Positions 17,853 through 27,469 of a DNA stretch of 64,000 nucleotides are shown here, piece after piece. The stretch spans positions 1-64,000 of the forward strand of contig CACGON010000001.1 of the NCBI GenBank assembly GCA_902574695.1, read 5' to 3'. Each line of letters opens with the position of its first letter. The first letter of the stretch is position 1. The notes under the pieces were generated by a model. That model was not told the origin of the DNA. It saw only the letters and a program-made list of their open reading frames with translations, and did no database searches. This DNA comes from an uncultured Pelagibacteraceae bacterium. Its GTDB lineage: Bacteria > Pseudomonadota > Alphaproteobacteria > Pelagibacterales > Pelagibacteraceae. A program made the translations under genes and the position numbers.

Positions 17853-19937
17853 ATGAATATCAAGAACATATTACAAAGTGTATCGGACTTTATAATTAAC
17901 AGGACAATTCAGCTTCTTGGGTTAATTTTGATAGTTGTCAGCATATTATTAATTTTATCTTTAATTACATACTCAGCAGAGGATCCAAATTTTATCTATT
18001 CTAACAATAATAAAATTAAAAATATTCTAGGCTTTAATGGAAGTGTAATTTCTGATTTTTTCTTACAATCGATAGGTTTGGTTTCATTTATATTCGCTAC
18101 ATCAATTCTTGTTACGGGATTTAATGTAATTGTAAAAAGAAGATTAATGATAGTTGTGGAAAACCTTTTTTTTATTATTTGTTATATTATTGTTGGAACA
18201 AGTTTCTTATCTATTTTTTACTTTAATTCATTTTGGCTACCTGTTAATGGCAATGGTGGTTTCGTGGGAAATATTTTATCTAAAAATTTTTTAATACATA
18301 TTATTTATTTAAATAAAGATCTTTCCTATAGTTTTTTTGTTATTGTGTTTTTTTTACTTTTTTTCAAGAGCATTAATTTAAGCCTTAAAAATACTTTTTT
18401 ATTTATAAAAAGCCTTTTTAAAAAAAGGATTCCTAAAGATGAAATACAAAATCAAAAATTAGATATTAATAATAATATTAACGAAACGGATATAAAGCAA
18501 ACACAAGAAAACTTTTCATTTTCTCAAAATAATTCTGAAAGGACAAAAATTAATAATAAATATAGAATACCAAAGATAGATTTTCTAAATGTTGCATCTA
18601 AGGAAGAAAAACAAAAAAAAACAGAAGAACAAAATTATGATGCTGAATCCTTAGAGAAGATTCTTTTAGATTTTGGTGTTGAGGGAAAAATTAAAAAAGT
18701 AAGCAATGGACCAGTTGTTACACTAAACGAGTTCGAGCCCGCTGCAGGGGTAAAGGTTTCAAAAGTAATAAATTTATCTGAGGATATCGCAAGAAATACA
18801 AGTTCTGAGTCAGCTAGAATTTCAACTATTCCTGGGCAAAATACAATAGGTATTGAGCTACCTAATTTGTATAGAGAAAATGTTTATCTAAGCGAAATAA
18901 TTTCATCCCCAAATTTCAAAAATAAAAATATTAAACTACCAATCGCATTAGGGAAAAGTATTTCTGGTGTAGCAATCACTGGAGATTTATCATCAATGCC
19001 ACATTTACTAATTGCAGGAACAACCGGATCTGGAAAATCTGTTTGTATTAACACAATAATATTATCCCTTCTTTACAAACACTCTCCTGATAAATGCAAG
19101 TTTATTTTGATTGATCCAAAAATGTTAGAGCTCTCGACATATGAAGGTATCCCGCATTTGCTTTGCCCTGTAATTACTGAAGCAAAAAAAGCTGCTTCTG
19201 TTCTTGGTTGGGTAGTAAAAGAAATGGAAAGTAGATACAGATTAATGACAAGAGAGGGTGTGAGAAATATTGACGGCTACAATTCAAAGCACACTCACTC
19301 GATGCCTTATATAGTTGTAATAGTAGACGAAATGTCAGATTTAATGTTGGTTGCTGGTAAAGAAATTGAAAACTATATCCAAAAATTATCACAAATGGCT
19401 AGAGCAGCTGGAATTCATATAATAATGGCTACCCAAAGACCGAGTGTTGATGTAATTACCGGAACAATTAAAGCAAATTTTCCAACTAGAATATCTTTTC
19501 AAGTTACTTCTAAAATAGATAGTAGAACTATATTAGGTGAGCAAGGAGCTGAACAACTTTTAGGGAAAGGTGATATGTTATATATGTCTTCTGCTAATCG
19601 AATAGTAAGAATCCACGCACCATATGTATCAGAAGAGGAGATAGATAAAATTAATAATTTTATTCGATCTCAAGCTGAACCAGATTATGTTGATGAAATT
19701 TTAAATTTTGCAGATGAGCGTGATACTGGTACGTCATCATCGAGTGACAACAAGGATGATTTATACCTGACAGCTGTTGAAATAATTAAAGCAGAGGGTA
19801 AGGCCTCCACTTCATTTTTACAAAGAAAATTACAGATTGGATATAATAGAGCGGCTAGAATTATTGATATGATGGAGGAAGAAGGAATAGTTAGTAAAGC
19901 CAATCATGTTGGAAAAAGAGATGTTTTAAAAACATGA
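17853..19937 (+). CDS. ftsK: DNA translocase FtsK
   Basis: FtsK pumps the chromosome terminus through the closing septum and activates XerCD at dif. The 694-residue protein has four membrane segments within about residues 17-175, a very short linker (about 180-265), and the motor domain with Walker A GTTGSGKS near residue 390 and Walker B VVIVDEMSDL. A C-terminal winged-helix gamma domain (about 630-694) carries the GYNRAARIIDMMEEEGIV motif that reads KOPS sites. It is much shorter than the E. coli protein because of the reduced linker. Its stop overlaps the lolA start by four bases. Confidence 0.97.
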   Translation: MNIKNILQSVSDFIINRTIQLLGLILIVVSILLILSLITYSAEDPNFIYSNNNKIKNILGFNGSVISDFFLQSIGLVSFIFATSILVTGFNVIVKRRLMIVVENLFFIICYIIVGTSFLSIFYFNSFWLPVNGNGGFVGNILSKNFLIHIIYLNKDLSYSFFVIVFFLLFFKSINLSLKNTFLFIKSLFKKRIPKDEIQNQKLDINNNINETDIKQTQENFSFSQNNSERTKINNKYRIPKIDFLNVASKEEKQKKTEEQNYDAESLEKILLDFGVEGKIKKVSNGPVVTLNEFEPAAGVKVSKVINLSEDIARNTSSESARISTIPGQNTIGIELPNLYRENVYLSEIISSPNFKNKNIKLPIALGKSISGVAITGDLSSMPHLLIAGTTGSGKSVCINTIILSLLYKHSPDKCKFILIDPKMLELSTYEGIPHLLCPVITEAKKAASVLGWVVKEMESRYRLMTREGVRNIDGYNSKHTHSMPYIVVIVDEMSDLMLVAGKEIENYIQKLSQMARAAGIHIIMATQRPSVDVITGTIKANFPTRISFQVTSKIDSRTILGEQGAEQLLGKGDMLYMSSANRIVRIHAPYVSEEEIDKINNFIRSQAEPDYVDEILNFADERDTGTSSSSDNKDDLYLTAVEIIKAEGKASTSFLQRKLQIGYNRAARIIDMMEEEGIVSKANHVGKRDVLKT

Positions 19938-20491
19938 GAAGACTATTAATTTTCATTATATATTTTTTTTTTTTAGAATTACATCTTAATGCATCAGAAG
20001 TTGATAGCATTATTGAGCATTTCAAAAAGATTAATAATGTTTCTTTTTCTTTTAAGCAAAATATAAATGATAAAGAAGAAAAAGGAAAATGTATCATAGA
20101 GTATCCTAAAAAAATTTACTGTTTATATGATAATCATAAAAAAAAACTGTTAGTTTCGAATGGAAAAAATCTAGTAATAAAAAATCAACAGATAAGTCAA
20201 TATTACTTCTATCCAATTGAAAAAACAGCTTTAAACTTAATTTTAGATCAAGATTTCCTTATTTCGAAAATTCAAGAAACTAAAATGGATTTAATTGATA
20301 ATAAATTTTATAGATTTAAGTTTGATGAAAATGAAAATAGTATTAGTATTTTTTTTGATAGAAAATCATTAAATTTGATAGGTTGGCAAAATATTGATAT
20401 CTATCAAAATTTAGTTATCACATATCTTTTTGATTTAAAAATAAATACTCAATTAAGCAAAAATCAATTTAAATTACCCTCGGTAGATTAA
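19934..20491 (+). CDS. lolA: Outer-membrane lipoprotein carrier protein LolA
   Basis: LolA ferries lipoproteins across the periplasm from LolCDE to the outer membrane. The 185-residue product begins with a signal peptide (basic MRR, then a hydrophobic stretch ending near LNASE). It shows the family pattern VSFSFKQNINDKEEKGKCIIEYPKKIYCLYD followed by alternating beta strands. The ftsK-lolA order is conserved in alphaproteobacteria, and the four-base ATGA overlap supports cotranscription. It shares its TTAA stop with the convergent acetyltransferase gene. Confidence 0.9.
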   Translation: MRRLLIFIIYFFFLELHLNASEVDSIIEHFKKINNVSFSFKQNINDKEEKGKCIIEYPKKIYCLYDNHKKKLLVSNGKNLVIKNQQISQYYFYPIEKTALNLILDQDFLISKIQETKMDLIDNKFYRFKFDENENSISIFFDRKSLNLIGWQNIDIYQNLVITYLFDLKINTQLSKNQFKLPSVD

Positions 20492-21000
20492 ATCGCACGC
20501 CTTTCTAAAACTTCAGTTTTAAAGACTTGCATTCCCCGTGACTTATAATTTAAAATTGCATTTGGATGATCTAAACTGCAAGTATGAACCCAAACTCTTT
20601 GAACTTTTAATTTTAGTCCAATTTTTATAGCTTCTGATAATAAATATCCTCCAAAACCTTTACTAAAAAATTCCTCTAAAATTCCAAAGTAAGCAATTTC
20701 ACAATCATTGCCATCTTTATTATGTATCAGCTCAAAGTATCCAACTAGATCTTCATTTTCTTTGAGAATGTAAGTTTTTAAATTTTTATTTGAAGTGTAC
20801 TTATGCCAGGTAAGATTACTCCAGACCAATCTATCTATCCATTGATAATTTTTACCAATTTGTTTATAAAAGAATTTATTCAACTCAAAATTTTCTGGAT
20901 TTATTAATTCTATTTTTAAATTTTCTAATGGTTTTTTTTTCTCTTTAAGCTGTTCAATTGATGAAATTTCTAAATAAAATCTGTCTATTTTTTCAATCAC
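20488..21000 (-). CDS. GNAT-family N-acetyltransferase
   Basis: This 170-residue protein has the GNAT fold pattern: a central beta strand LVGYFELI, then CEIAYFGILEEFFSKGFGGYLLSEAI, where the GFGGYL turn fits the acetyl-CoA-binding Q/RxxGxG/A motif. The acceptor substrate cannot be told from sequence. It overlaps the HIT gene by four bases and is the last gene of the minus-strand his/mcl run. The conserved HTCSLDHPNAILNYKSRGM segment matches a marine/alphaproteobacterial subgroup of this family. Confidence 0.88.
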   Translation of the reverse strand: MIEKIDRFYLEISSIEQLKEKKKPLENLKIELINPENFELNKFFYKQIGKNYQWIDRLVWSNLTWHKYTSNKNLKTYILKENEDLVGYFELIHNKDGNDCEIAYFGILEEFFSKGFGGYLLSEAIKIGLKLKVQRVWVHTCSLDHPNAILNYKSRGMQVFKTEVLERRAI

Positions 21001-21362
21001 TCAACCATTCTCCCAACTTTTTCTCCACCAAATACATGAAAATGTAAATGTGGCACTTCTTGACCACCATGTTCACTTATATTAGCTAACGTTCTATAGC
21101 CTTTACCTTTGCTTTTAGAAATGCCTAATTTATCAGCTACCTTGGAGATACCTTTTATGAGTGCTACTATTTCCCTTTCTGTAGCTTTGCTATTAAAGTC
21201 ATCTAAATCAATATATTTTCCCTTTGGAATTACTAGAGCGTGAATTTTTTTTTGAGGGTTTACATCATAAAAAGATAAAACGAATTCATCCTCATAAATT
21301 TTTTTACAAGGAATTTCACCTCTCAATATTTTGGCAAAAATATTATTATCGTCGTAGTTCAT
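20997..21362 (-). CDS. HIT-family nucleotide hydrolase (HinT-like)
   Basis: This 121-residue protein has the histidine-triad motif HLHFHVFGG near the C-terminus and the N-terminal NIFAKILRGEIPCKKIYED of HinT-type purine nucleoside phosphoramidases. It probably removes AMP from aminoacyl or amine adenylates. It follows mtkB after three bases and precedes the acetyltransferase gene with a four-base overlap, so it belongs to the same transcription unit without an obvious metabolic link to it. Confidence 0.94.
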   Translation of the reverse strand: MNYDDNNIFAKILRGEIPCKKIYEDEFVLSFYDVNPQKKIHALVIPKGKYIDLDDFNSKATEREIVALIKGISKVADKLGISKSKGKGYRTLANISEHGGQEVPHLHFHVFGGEKVGRMVE

Positions 21363-21365
21363 GAA

Positions 21366-22253
21366 TTAATTTTTATCTAAAACAGATTTTACAGTGTCGC
21401 CCATAACTGAAGGATTTTTGGATATAGTTATTCCACATTCTTTTAAAATTTCAACTTTCTCTATCGCACTTTCACCATACGCAGAAACAATCGCACCTGC
21501 GTGCCCCATAACTCTACCTTTTGGAGCTGTAAGTCCTGCTATGTAAGCTATAACTGGTTTTTTCATATTTTCTTTTGCAAAATGTCCAGCTGCAACTTCC
21601 TGCGGTCCACCAATTTCCCCGATCATTAAAATTGCATCTGTTTCTTCATCTGTTTCAAATTTTTCAATTATGTCTCTAAAGGAACTTCCATTAATGGGAT
21701 CTCCACCAATACCTACACTTGTTGATACTCCTATATTTAAATTTTTTAATTGTTGAGCCGCCTCATACCCCAAAGTTCCTGATCTGCTTATAATTCCAAC
21801 TCTCCCTTCTTTGTAAATATGTCCTGGCATAATTCCTAACATAGATTTACCTGGGCTAATAATTCCTGCGCAGTTTGGGCCAACTAAAGTCATCTTGCCA
21901 CTTTTAGTATATCTTCTCATATACCTTTTTATTTTAATCATATCGTGAGAAGGTATTCCGTCAACAATTGCAACGCAGGTTTTGATCCCTGCGTCTGCTG
22001 CTTCCATGGCAGAGTCTGCGGCAAAAGCAGGTGGAACAAATAATATTGATGCAGTTGCACCTGTCTCGTTTACTGCTGCTTTAACAGTATTAAATACCGG
22101 TCGATCTAAGTGTTTGGTTCCACCTTTGCCTGGTGTTACTCCACCCACAACATTAGATCCATATTTTATCATTTCATCAGCATGAAAGGTTCCCATCTTA
22201 CCAGTGAAACCTTGAATAATTATCTTTGAGTTTTTGTCAATTATTACAGCCAT
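21366..22253 (-). CDS. mtkB: Malate-CoA ligase alpha subunit (SucD paralogue)
   Basis: This is a 295-residue CoA-binding ligase subunit with phosphohistidine His251 in MGHAGAIVS. I favour malate-CoA ligase over succinyl-CoA synthetase because it has NCAGIISPGKSMLGIMPGHIY and GTLGYEAA, as in Methylobacterium MtkB recalled from memory, where SucD has NCPGVITPGECKIGI and GTLTYEAV. Its neighbours are the matching beta subunit and malyl-CoA lyase. It forms malyl-CoA from malate, CoA and ATP with MtkA. A succinyl-CoA synthetase role, or dual use, cannot be excluded without biochemistry or finding a second sucCD elsewhere in the genome. Confidence 0.85.
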   Translation of the reverse strand: MAVIIDKNSKIIIQGFTGKMGTFHADEMIKYGSNVVGGVTPGKGGTKHLDRPVFNTVKAAVNETGATASILFVPPAFAADSAMEAADAGIKTCVAIVDGIPSHDMIKIKRYMRRYTKSGKMTLVGPNCAGIISPGKSMLGIMPGHIYKEGRVGIISRSGTLGYEAAQQLKNLNIGVSTSVGIGGDPINGSSFRDIIEKFETDEETDAILMIGEIGGPQEVAAGHFAKENMKKPVIAYIAGLTAPKGRVMGHAGAIVSAYGESAIEKVEILKECGITISKNPSVMGDTVKSVLDKN

Positions 22254-22256
22254 AAA

Positions 22257-23420
22257 TTATTTACCTAGAGCTTTGACTGCTTTATTTGCAGCATCTTCTA
22301 ATGTTTTAGCTTCTATATATTTTATTTTACTTTTTTTTAATATATCATTTCCCTTTTCAACATTGGTACCTGCTAATCTTATTACTAAGGGAACTTTTAC
22401 CTCTATTTTTTCTAAAGCTTGAACTATTCCTTCGGCCACCCAATCACATCTATTAATCCCTGCAAAAATATTCACTAAAATAACTCTTACTTTATCGTCC
22501 ATAGTAATTAGTTTAAATGCCTTTACAATTTTTTCAGGTGTTGCTCCACCTCCAACATCTAAAAAGTTTGCAGGAGATCCTCCGGCCAACTTAATCATAT
22601 CCATTGAAGCCATAGCAAGACCAGCACCATTTATAATATTACCAATATTACCATCTAGGCTTACATAATTTAAACCTCTATCAGATGCATAGACCTCTTT
22701 TGTTTCCTCTTGAGTTTTGTCTCTTAACTCTGAAACTTGACTCCTTCTAAACATAGCGTTGTTATCAAAACTCATTTTACAATCTAAAGCTAAGATCTGT
22801 TTTTGTTTTGATATAACTAAAGGGTTTACTTCAACCATGGTTGCATCAAGTTCGCTAAATGCTTTATAACATCCAATAATTGTATCAGAAACTCTAGAAA
22901 TAAGAGCTGGTTCAATACCTAATCCAAATGCTAATTCTCTTGCTTGAAAACTTTGTATTCCTACAGCTACTTCTATTTTAGATCTAATTATAGTTTCCGG
23001 TTTTTCTTTTGATATTTCTTCAACACTCATTCCCCCTTCAGTCGAAGCAACAATCATAATACTTTCAGAGCTTCTATCAAAAACTAATCCTAGGTATAGT
23101 TCTTTTTCAATATCTGTTGCCTCTTCAATGTAAATTCTATTTACAATTTTTCCTTCAGGTCCAGTTTGGTTAGTAACTAATTTTTTTCCAAGTAATTTAT
23201 CTGTTGCTTGTGCTACTTCTAAAGGTGAATTGCATACAATTATTCCACCTGCTTTTCCTCTTGCGCCAGAATGAATTTGTGCTTTGGCAACCCATTTAGA
23301 TCCACCTATTTCCCTTGCTTTGTTTTCTGCATTTTCTGGACTATAAACAATCCCTCCTCTTGGAATAGTTACCCCAAAACTTGATAAAATTTTTTTCGCC
23401 TGATATTCGTGAATGTCCAT
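22257..23420 (-). CDS. mtkA: Malate-CoA ligase beta subunit (SucC paralogue)
   Basis: This is a 387-residue ATP-grasp subunit starting MDIHEYQAKKILSSFGV. It carries IHSGARGKAGGI near residue 47 (the nucleotide-binding loop) and SFDNNAMFRR before the C-terminal CoA-ligase domain. Segments VNIFAGINRCDWVAEG and RLAGTN match the MtkA form rather than SucC, which has VNIFGGIVRCDLIADG and RLEGNN. Three bases separate it from mtkB, and one base separates it from the upstream mcl, so the three form a compact operon. Confidence 0.85.
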   Translation of the reverse strand: MDIHEYQAKKILSSFGVTIPRGGIVYSPENAENKAREIGGSKWVAKAQIHSGARGKAGGIIVCNSPLEVAQATDKLLGKKLVTNQTGPEGKIVNRIYIEEATDIEKELYLGLVFDRSSESIMIVASTEGGMSVEEISKEKPETIIRSKIEVAVGIQSFQARELAFGLGIEPALISRVSDTIIGCYKAFSELDATMVEVNPLVISKQKQILALDCKMSFDNNAMFRRSQVSELRDKTQEETKEVYASDRGLNYVSLDGNIGNIINGAGLAMASMDMIKLAGGSPANFLDVGGGATPEKIVKAFKLITMDDKVRVILVNIFAGINRCDWVAEGIVQALEKIEVKVPLVIRLAGTNVEKGNDILKKSKIKYIEAKTLEDAANKAVKALGK

Positions 23421-23421
23421 A

Positions 23422-24360
23422 TTATTTATTATGTATTAATTTATCTATGTTTACAATATTTTCAGCCATTCGGGCCGATGCTGCATCAATCATTCTTCCG
23501 TCAAGTTGAGCTGCCCCCTTACCTTCTTTGGCAGCTTTATCAAGTTCTTCTATTATTCTTTTTGCTTTTGCAACTTCTGCTTCTGGTGGAGTAAATACAT
23601 TGTTAGCAAGTTCAATTTGAGATGGATGAATGGCCCATTTACCCTCAATTCCAATTGCTGCACCCCTTTTTGCAGATTTAATATAAGCTTCGGGATCATT
23701 GAAATCACCAAAAGGTCCATCTATAGCTCGTAATCCGTAAGCCCTGCATGTAACTACTAATTCTGATAAGCCATGATGCCATTGATCTCCTGGATAGTCA
23801 GGGTTTAATCCTCCAATCACAACTGTTCTAGCTCTTAAACTTGCCGCATAATCTGCTACTCCAAAATGTAAAGCCTCTAGCCTAGAACTTGATTGAGCGA
23901 TCTCTTTAATATTTGCCATTCCTAATGCTGTTTCAATTAAACATTCAATTCCAATTTTATTTTTCAATTTTTTATGTGTTTCAATTTGAGACAACATGCA
24001 GTCCACCATATAAACATCACTTGCCGTTCCTGCTTTTGGAACTAAAATTGTATCAACATTGTTCCCTGCTTGTTCAACAATTTCAACTAAATCACTATAC
24101 ATATAATGAGTATCTAAACTGTTAATTCTTACTGAAATAGTTTTACCTTTTTCTCTCCAATTCATTTCATTTAATGATTTAATAGTATTTTTTCTTGCAG
24201 TTACTTTATCATTAGGAGATACAGCATCTTCTAAATCTAAAAATATAACATCCGCAGCTGAGTTTAATGCTTTTTCAAACATTTTTGGAGACGAGCCAGG
24301 AACAGCTAATTCACTTCTATGAAGTCTAGCTCTTGCTGGTTTATAAAATTTATGACTCAT
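23422..24360 (-). CDS. mcl: L-malyl-CoA lyase
   Basis: This 312-residue HpcH/HpaI-citrate lyase family enzyme should split malyl-CoA to acetyl-CoA and glyoxylate. It begins ARLHRSELAVPGSSPKMFEK and has the magnesium-binding LDLEDAV (41-47), VRINSLDTHYMY, LIETALGMANI and VADYAASLRART, all close to Methylobacterium and Rhodobacter malyl-CoA lyases. A loop that is long in the Methylobacterium enzyme is shortened here to GGLNPDYPGDQWHHG. It sits directly upstream of mtkA, pairing malyl-CoA formation with cleavage. Related activities on beta-methylmalyl-CoA or citramalyl-CoA remain possible. Confidence 0.92.
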   Translation of the reverse strand: MSHKFYKPARARLHRSELAVPGSSPKMFEKALNSAADVIFLDLEDAVSPNDKVTARKNTIKSLNEMNWREKGKTISVRINSLDTHYMYSDLVEIVEQAGNNVDTILVPKAGTASDVYMVDCMLSQIETHKKLKNKIGIECLIETALGMANIKEIAQSSSRLEALHFGVADYAASLRARTVVIGGLNPDYPGDQWHHGLSELVVTCRAYGLRAIDGPFGDFNDPEAYIKSAKRGAAIGIEGKWAIHPSQIELANNVFTPPEAEVAKAKRIIEELDKAAKEGKGAAQLDGRMIDAASARMAENIVNIDKLIHNK

Positions 24361-24400
24361 TGAAATTTAATTTTCGGAAACTATCATTAATTTTTGCTTT

Positions 24401-24682
24401 TTAAGACTCTTTTTTACGTCTTTTCTCCAATTCTAACATTATATCCTCAATTCGAACGCCATTTCCCTCCAGATATACTAATAAATGGTAAAGAACATCT
24501 GCTGCCTCGTGGACTGTATTAGAATTATTTTCTATAGCTTCTATTAATTCGCTAATTTCTTCTTTTACTTTTTCAACACTTAAATTTTTATCTTTTAAAA
24601 GTTTTGACGTATAGGATTTATCATCTGAAGATGATTTTCTTTGTCTAATTATTGATATTAAATCCTCTAAAGTTTTTAACAT
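24401..24682 (-). CDS. hisE: Phosphoribosyl-ATP pyrophosphatase
   Basis: HisE hydrolyses phosphoribosyl-ATP to phosphoribosyl-AMP in histidine synthesis. The 93-residue all-helical protein has the MazG-like metal motif EKVKEEISELIEAIE followed by HEAADVLYHLLVYLE. It is a stand-alone form, not fused to HisI. It starts one base after hisF and is the last his gene here; mcl starts 40 bases further on, with no visible terminator between them. Confidence 0.95.
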   Translation of the reverse strand: MLKTLEDLISIIRQRKSSSDDKSYTSKLLKDKNLSVEKVKEEISELIEAIENNSNTVHEAADVLYHLLVYLEGNGVRIEDIMLELEKRRKKES

Positions 24683-24683
24683 T

Positions 24684-25439
24684 TTAAATCCTTACCGGAA
24701 TTCCCTTTGAATCCAAATATTTTTTTGCCTGTTTTAATGAGTATTTACCATAATGAAAAATTGAAGCTGCTAATACAGCGCTTGCATTACCTAATTTAAT
24801 TCCATCTACTAAATGGTCAAGTTTACCAACTCCACCAGAAGCAATAACCGGAATATTAACAGAGGAAGAGATTTTAGATATTAAATCGATGTCATATCCT
24901 AGCTGTGTACCATCCCTATCCATCGAAGTAACTAGTAGCTCTCCTGCACCACTTTTTTCCATTTCTTTTGCAAATTTGATTGCTTCTATTCCAGTTTTAT
25001 TTCTTCCACCATGAGTATAAACCTCCCAGTTATCTCCATTTTTTTTTGCATCTATTGCAACTACAATACATTGAGACCCAAACTTTTTAGAACTTTCAAT
25101 AACAACTTTTTGATCATTTACAGCTGCAGTATTGATTGAAACTTTATCTGCACCACAATTAAGCAATTTACTTATATCTTCAACATTTCTTACGCCTCCC
25201 CCAACTGTCAAAGGTACAAAACATTTCTTTGAAGTTTTATTTACAACATCATAAATGGTATCTCTATTTTCATTTGAAGCTGTTATATCTAAAAAACAAA
25301 TTTCATCTGCTCCACTATCACTATAAAATTTTGCTTGCTCTACCGGGTCTCCTGCATCTTTAAGATCAACAAAGTTAATACCTTTTACAATACGACCGTC
25401 CTTTACATCTAAGCAGGGAATAATTCTATTTTTCAACAT
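24684..25439 (-). CDS. hisF: Imidazole glycerol phosphate synthase, cyclase subunit
   Basis: HisF uses ammonia from HisH to form imidazole glycerol phosphate and AICAR from PRFAR. The 251-residue TIM barrel begins [16 protein letters not shown] with the catalytic Asp of the first strand. It also shows GGGVRN and VAIDAKK with the second catalytic Asp and ends with [10 protein letters not shown] and LAASIFHYG. It overlaps hisA by 14 bases, indicating coupled translation. Confidence 0.97.
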   Translation of the reverse strand: MLKNRIIPCLDVKDGRIVKGINFVDLKDAGDPVEQAKFYSDSGADEICFLDITASNENRDTIYDVVNKTSKKCFVPLTVGGGVRNVEDISKLLNCGADKVSINTAAVNDQKVVIESSKKFGSQCIVVAIDAKKNGDNWEVYTHGGRNKTGIEAIKFAKEMEKSGAGELLVTSMDRDGTQLGYDIDLISKISSSVNIPVIASGGVGKLDHLVDGIKLGNASAVLAASIFHYGKYSLKQAKKYLDSKGIPVRI

Positions 25440-26148
25440 TTTCTCTTGCTAGTTCCTCTAGTTTTATATCACCATCATATATTGCTTTACCAACAATAAT
25501 ACCTTCTATATTTTTAAGCATTTTAGCTTTTTTAATATCTTCAATGGATGCTACACCTCCAGAAATTATCACTGGACAATTTGAAATTTCTGCAATTTTT
25601 GATGTCTCCTCAAAATTAGGACTTTGTTTTGTTCCATCTCTGTTTATATCTGTAAAGATTAATCTGCTAACACCATAATCATTTACTTCTTTTAAAAAAT
25701 CTAAAGTTACTATATCCATACTTTCCTTCCATCCTGACACCAAAAGTTTTCCATGTTTGGAGTCCAAACCTAATGCAATTTTTTTTGGAAATTTTTTACA
25801 TGCCTTTTTTAAAAAATTTTTATCTTTTATTGCTGCACTTCCTAAAATAACTTTATCTACACCTATATCAGTATATTTCTCAATACTTTCAAATTCTCTT
25901 ACTCCCCCACCTATCTCAATTTTAAAATCAAATTTAGTTACTATTTCTTGAATTATATCAAGATTTACTGTTTCTCCTGTTAATGCTCCATCTAAGTCAA
26001 CAATATGTAAGTTTTTAAAACCATAATCTATAAATTGTTTTGCCTGTTCGATCGGAGATATTTCATATTCAGTTTTTTGGCTGAAATCTCCCTTTATTAA
26101 TCTTACACACTTCTTATCTTTGATATCTATTGCTGGAAAAATTTTCAT
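25426..26148 (-). CDS. hisA: ProFAR isomerase
   Basis: HisA isomerises ProFAR to PRFAR. The 240-residue TIM barrel opens [15 protein letters not shown] with catalytic Asp8 and shows [23 protein letters not shown] and the second catalytic Asp in FTDINRDGT. It lies one base after hisH and overlaps hisF, so hisH, hisA and hisF form one translational block. Confidence 0.97.
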   Translation of the reverse strand: MKIFPAIDIKDKKCVRLIKGDFSQKTEYEISPIEQAKQFIDYGFKNLHIVDLDGALTGETVNLDIIQEIVTKFDFKIEIGGGVREFESIEKYTDIGVDKVILGSAAIKDKNFLKKACKKFPKKIALGLDSKHGKLLVSGWKESMDIVTLDFLKEVNDYGVSRLIFTDINRDGTKQSPNFEETSKIAEISNCPVIISGGVASIEDIKKAKMLKNIEGIIVGKAIYDGDIKLEELARENVEK

Positions 26149-26149
26149 T

Positions 26150-26776
26150 TTATAAACTTATAAAATTTTGGATAACTTTTAGTCCTGAGCTATCACTTTT
26201 TTCTGGGTGAAATTGTGTTCCAAATATATTTTCTTTCTCAACTGAACAAACTACTTTTGTTGAATAATCAGTAGTGGCTGAAATTACTTTATTATCCTTA
26301 GGTATAAATTCATAACTATGAACAAAGTACATATGTGAATTATTTTCAACTTCTTTAAAAATTTTACTATCCTTTAAGATGTTTATTTGATTCCAACCTA
26401 TGTGGGGAAGTTTATATTTACCATTCTGGTTATTTATTTTTGATACTTTGCCTGAAATCCATCCTAGACCTTTTGTTTCAGTTTCTTCGTAACCGACATC
26501 TGCAAACATTTGTAATCCGACACAAATACCCAAAAGTGGTTTCTTATTTACTGTTACAAATTCATTTAAAGCATCATTTAAACCGCTGATTTTGTTTAAT
26601 GCGTCTATACAACTTTTAAATGAACCTTGCCCAGGTAGAACAATTTTATCTGAGGATTTAATTTTATTAAATTCTGAGGTTACTTCTATTGTTGCTTTAT
26701 TTTGCGCAACTTCTTTAAATGAGTTTATTACAGAGCTTATATTGCCTGAACTATAGTCAACTATTGTAACTTTCAT
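26150..26776 (-). CDS. hisH: Imidazole glycerol phosphate synthase, glutaminase subunit
   Basis: HisH is the class-I glutamine amidotransferase partner of HisF. The 208-residue protein shows the oxyanion-loop LPGQGSF, the nucleophile Cys in LGICVGLQMF and the His-Glu of the triad in GTQFHPEKS. It follows hisB after 12 bases. Confidence 0.97.
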   Translation of the reverse strand: MKVTIVDYSSGNISSVINSFKEVAQNKATIEVTSEFNKIKSSDKIVLPGQGSFKSCIDALNKISGLNDALNEFVTVNKKPLLGICVGLQMFADVGYEETETKGLGWISGKVSKINNQNGKYKLPHIGWNQINILKDSKIFKEVENNSHMYFVHSYEFIPKDNKVISATTDYSTKVVCSVEKENIFGTQFHPEKSDSSGLKVIQNFISL

Positions 26777-26788
26777 TAATTCTTTTTT

Positions 26789-27379
26789 TTATAAAGAGCC
26801 TTTTGTAGAGGGCACAGTCTTTTTATTTTTAGGATCTAATTCAAGTGCTGCTCTTAGTGATCTAGCAAGTCCTTTATAACAAGATTCGATTATGTGGTGG
26901 CTGTTATCACCATAAATATTTTCAATGTGCATAGTTATCCCAGCAGATTGTGCAAATGCCTGGAACCATTCTTTGAATAACTCGGTGTCCATCTCACCTA
27001 ATTTTTCAACCTTTAATTTAACATTCCAAATAAGATATGGTCTATTAGACATATCAATTGCTACCCTTGTTAATGTTTCGTCCATCGGTAATAAAGCATG
27101 TGCATATCTTTTTATTCCAACAAAATTTTTTGATGCTTTTTTTAAGCATTCACCAATAGCAATTCCTGTGTCTTCAGTTGTGTGATGTAAATCAATATGA
27201 GTATCACCCTTAGCTTTAACCTTAAGATCAATTGATGAGTGTTTAGATAATTGCTCTAACATATGATCTAAGAAACCAATTCCTGTGTCAATTTTGTATT
27301 GACCTTTTCCATCAATATTAAGCTCAACTTTAATTGATGTTTCTTTTGTTTTCCTAATTATATCAGCTTTTCTTCTCAT
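26789..27379 (-). CDS. hisB: Imidazoleglycerol-phosphate dehydratase
   Basis: HisB removes water from imidazole glycerol phosphate. The 196-residue monofunctional form shows the duplicated manganese motifs [13 protein letters not shown] and [17 protein letters not shown] and the N-terminal GIGFLDHML. It is the first gene of the his run and is divergent from hslVU. Its promoter must lie in the 90 bases before hslV, which also hold the heat-shock promoter on the other strand. Confidence 0.97.
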   Translation of the reverse strand: MRRKADIIRKTKETSIKVELNIDGKGQYKIDTGIGFLDHMLEQLSKHSSIDLKVKAKGDTHIDLHHTTEDTGIAIGECLKKASKNFVGIKRYAHALLPMDETLTRVAIDMSNRPYLIWNVKLKVEKLGEMDTELFKEWFQAFAQSAGITMHIENIYGDNSHHIIESCYKGLARSLRAALELDPKNKKTVPSTKGSL

Positions 27380-27434
27380 TATTTAAATACGTATATATTC
27401 ATTATCTGCTTATATCAATAAAAGTAATCTGGCA

Positions 27435-27462
27435 CTTGAACTATAGAAATTAATATCCATCT
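27435..27462 (+). promoter_or_regulatory. Sigma-32-type promoter of hslVU
   Basis: CTTGAA at 27435-27440 and CCATCT at 27457-27462 fit a heat-shock promoter, with 14 bases between the -35 hexamer and the 8-base -10 element (E. coli-style CTTGAA-N14-xxCCATNT). The hslV ATG is only eight bases further on, so transcription should start at or next to it. Confidence 0.7.
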
Positions 27463-27469
27463 AATAATC

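Noticed and set aside
8366-27394. ATTTAAATACGTAT occurs near 8367 and again near 27381
   Set aside because: The two copies lie in unrelated settings (a gene end and the hisB leader), and a shared AT-rich 14-mer is plausible by chance.
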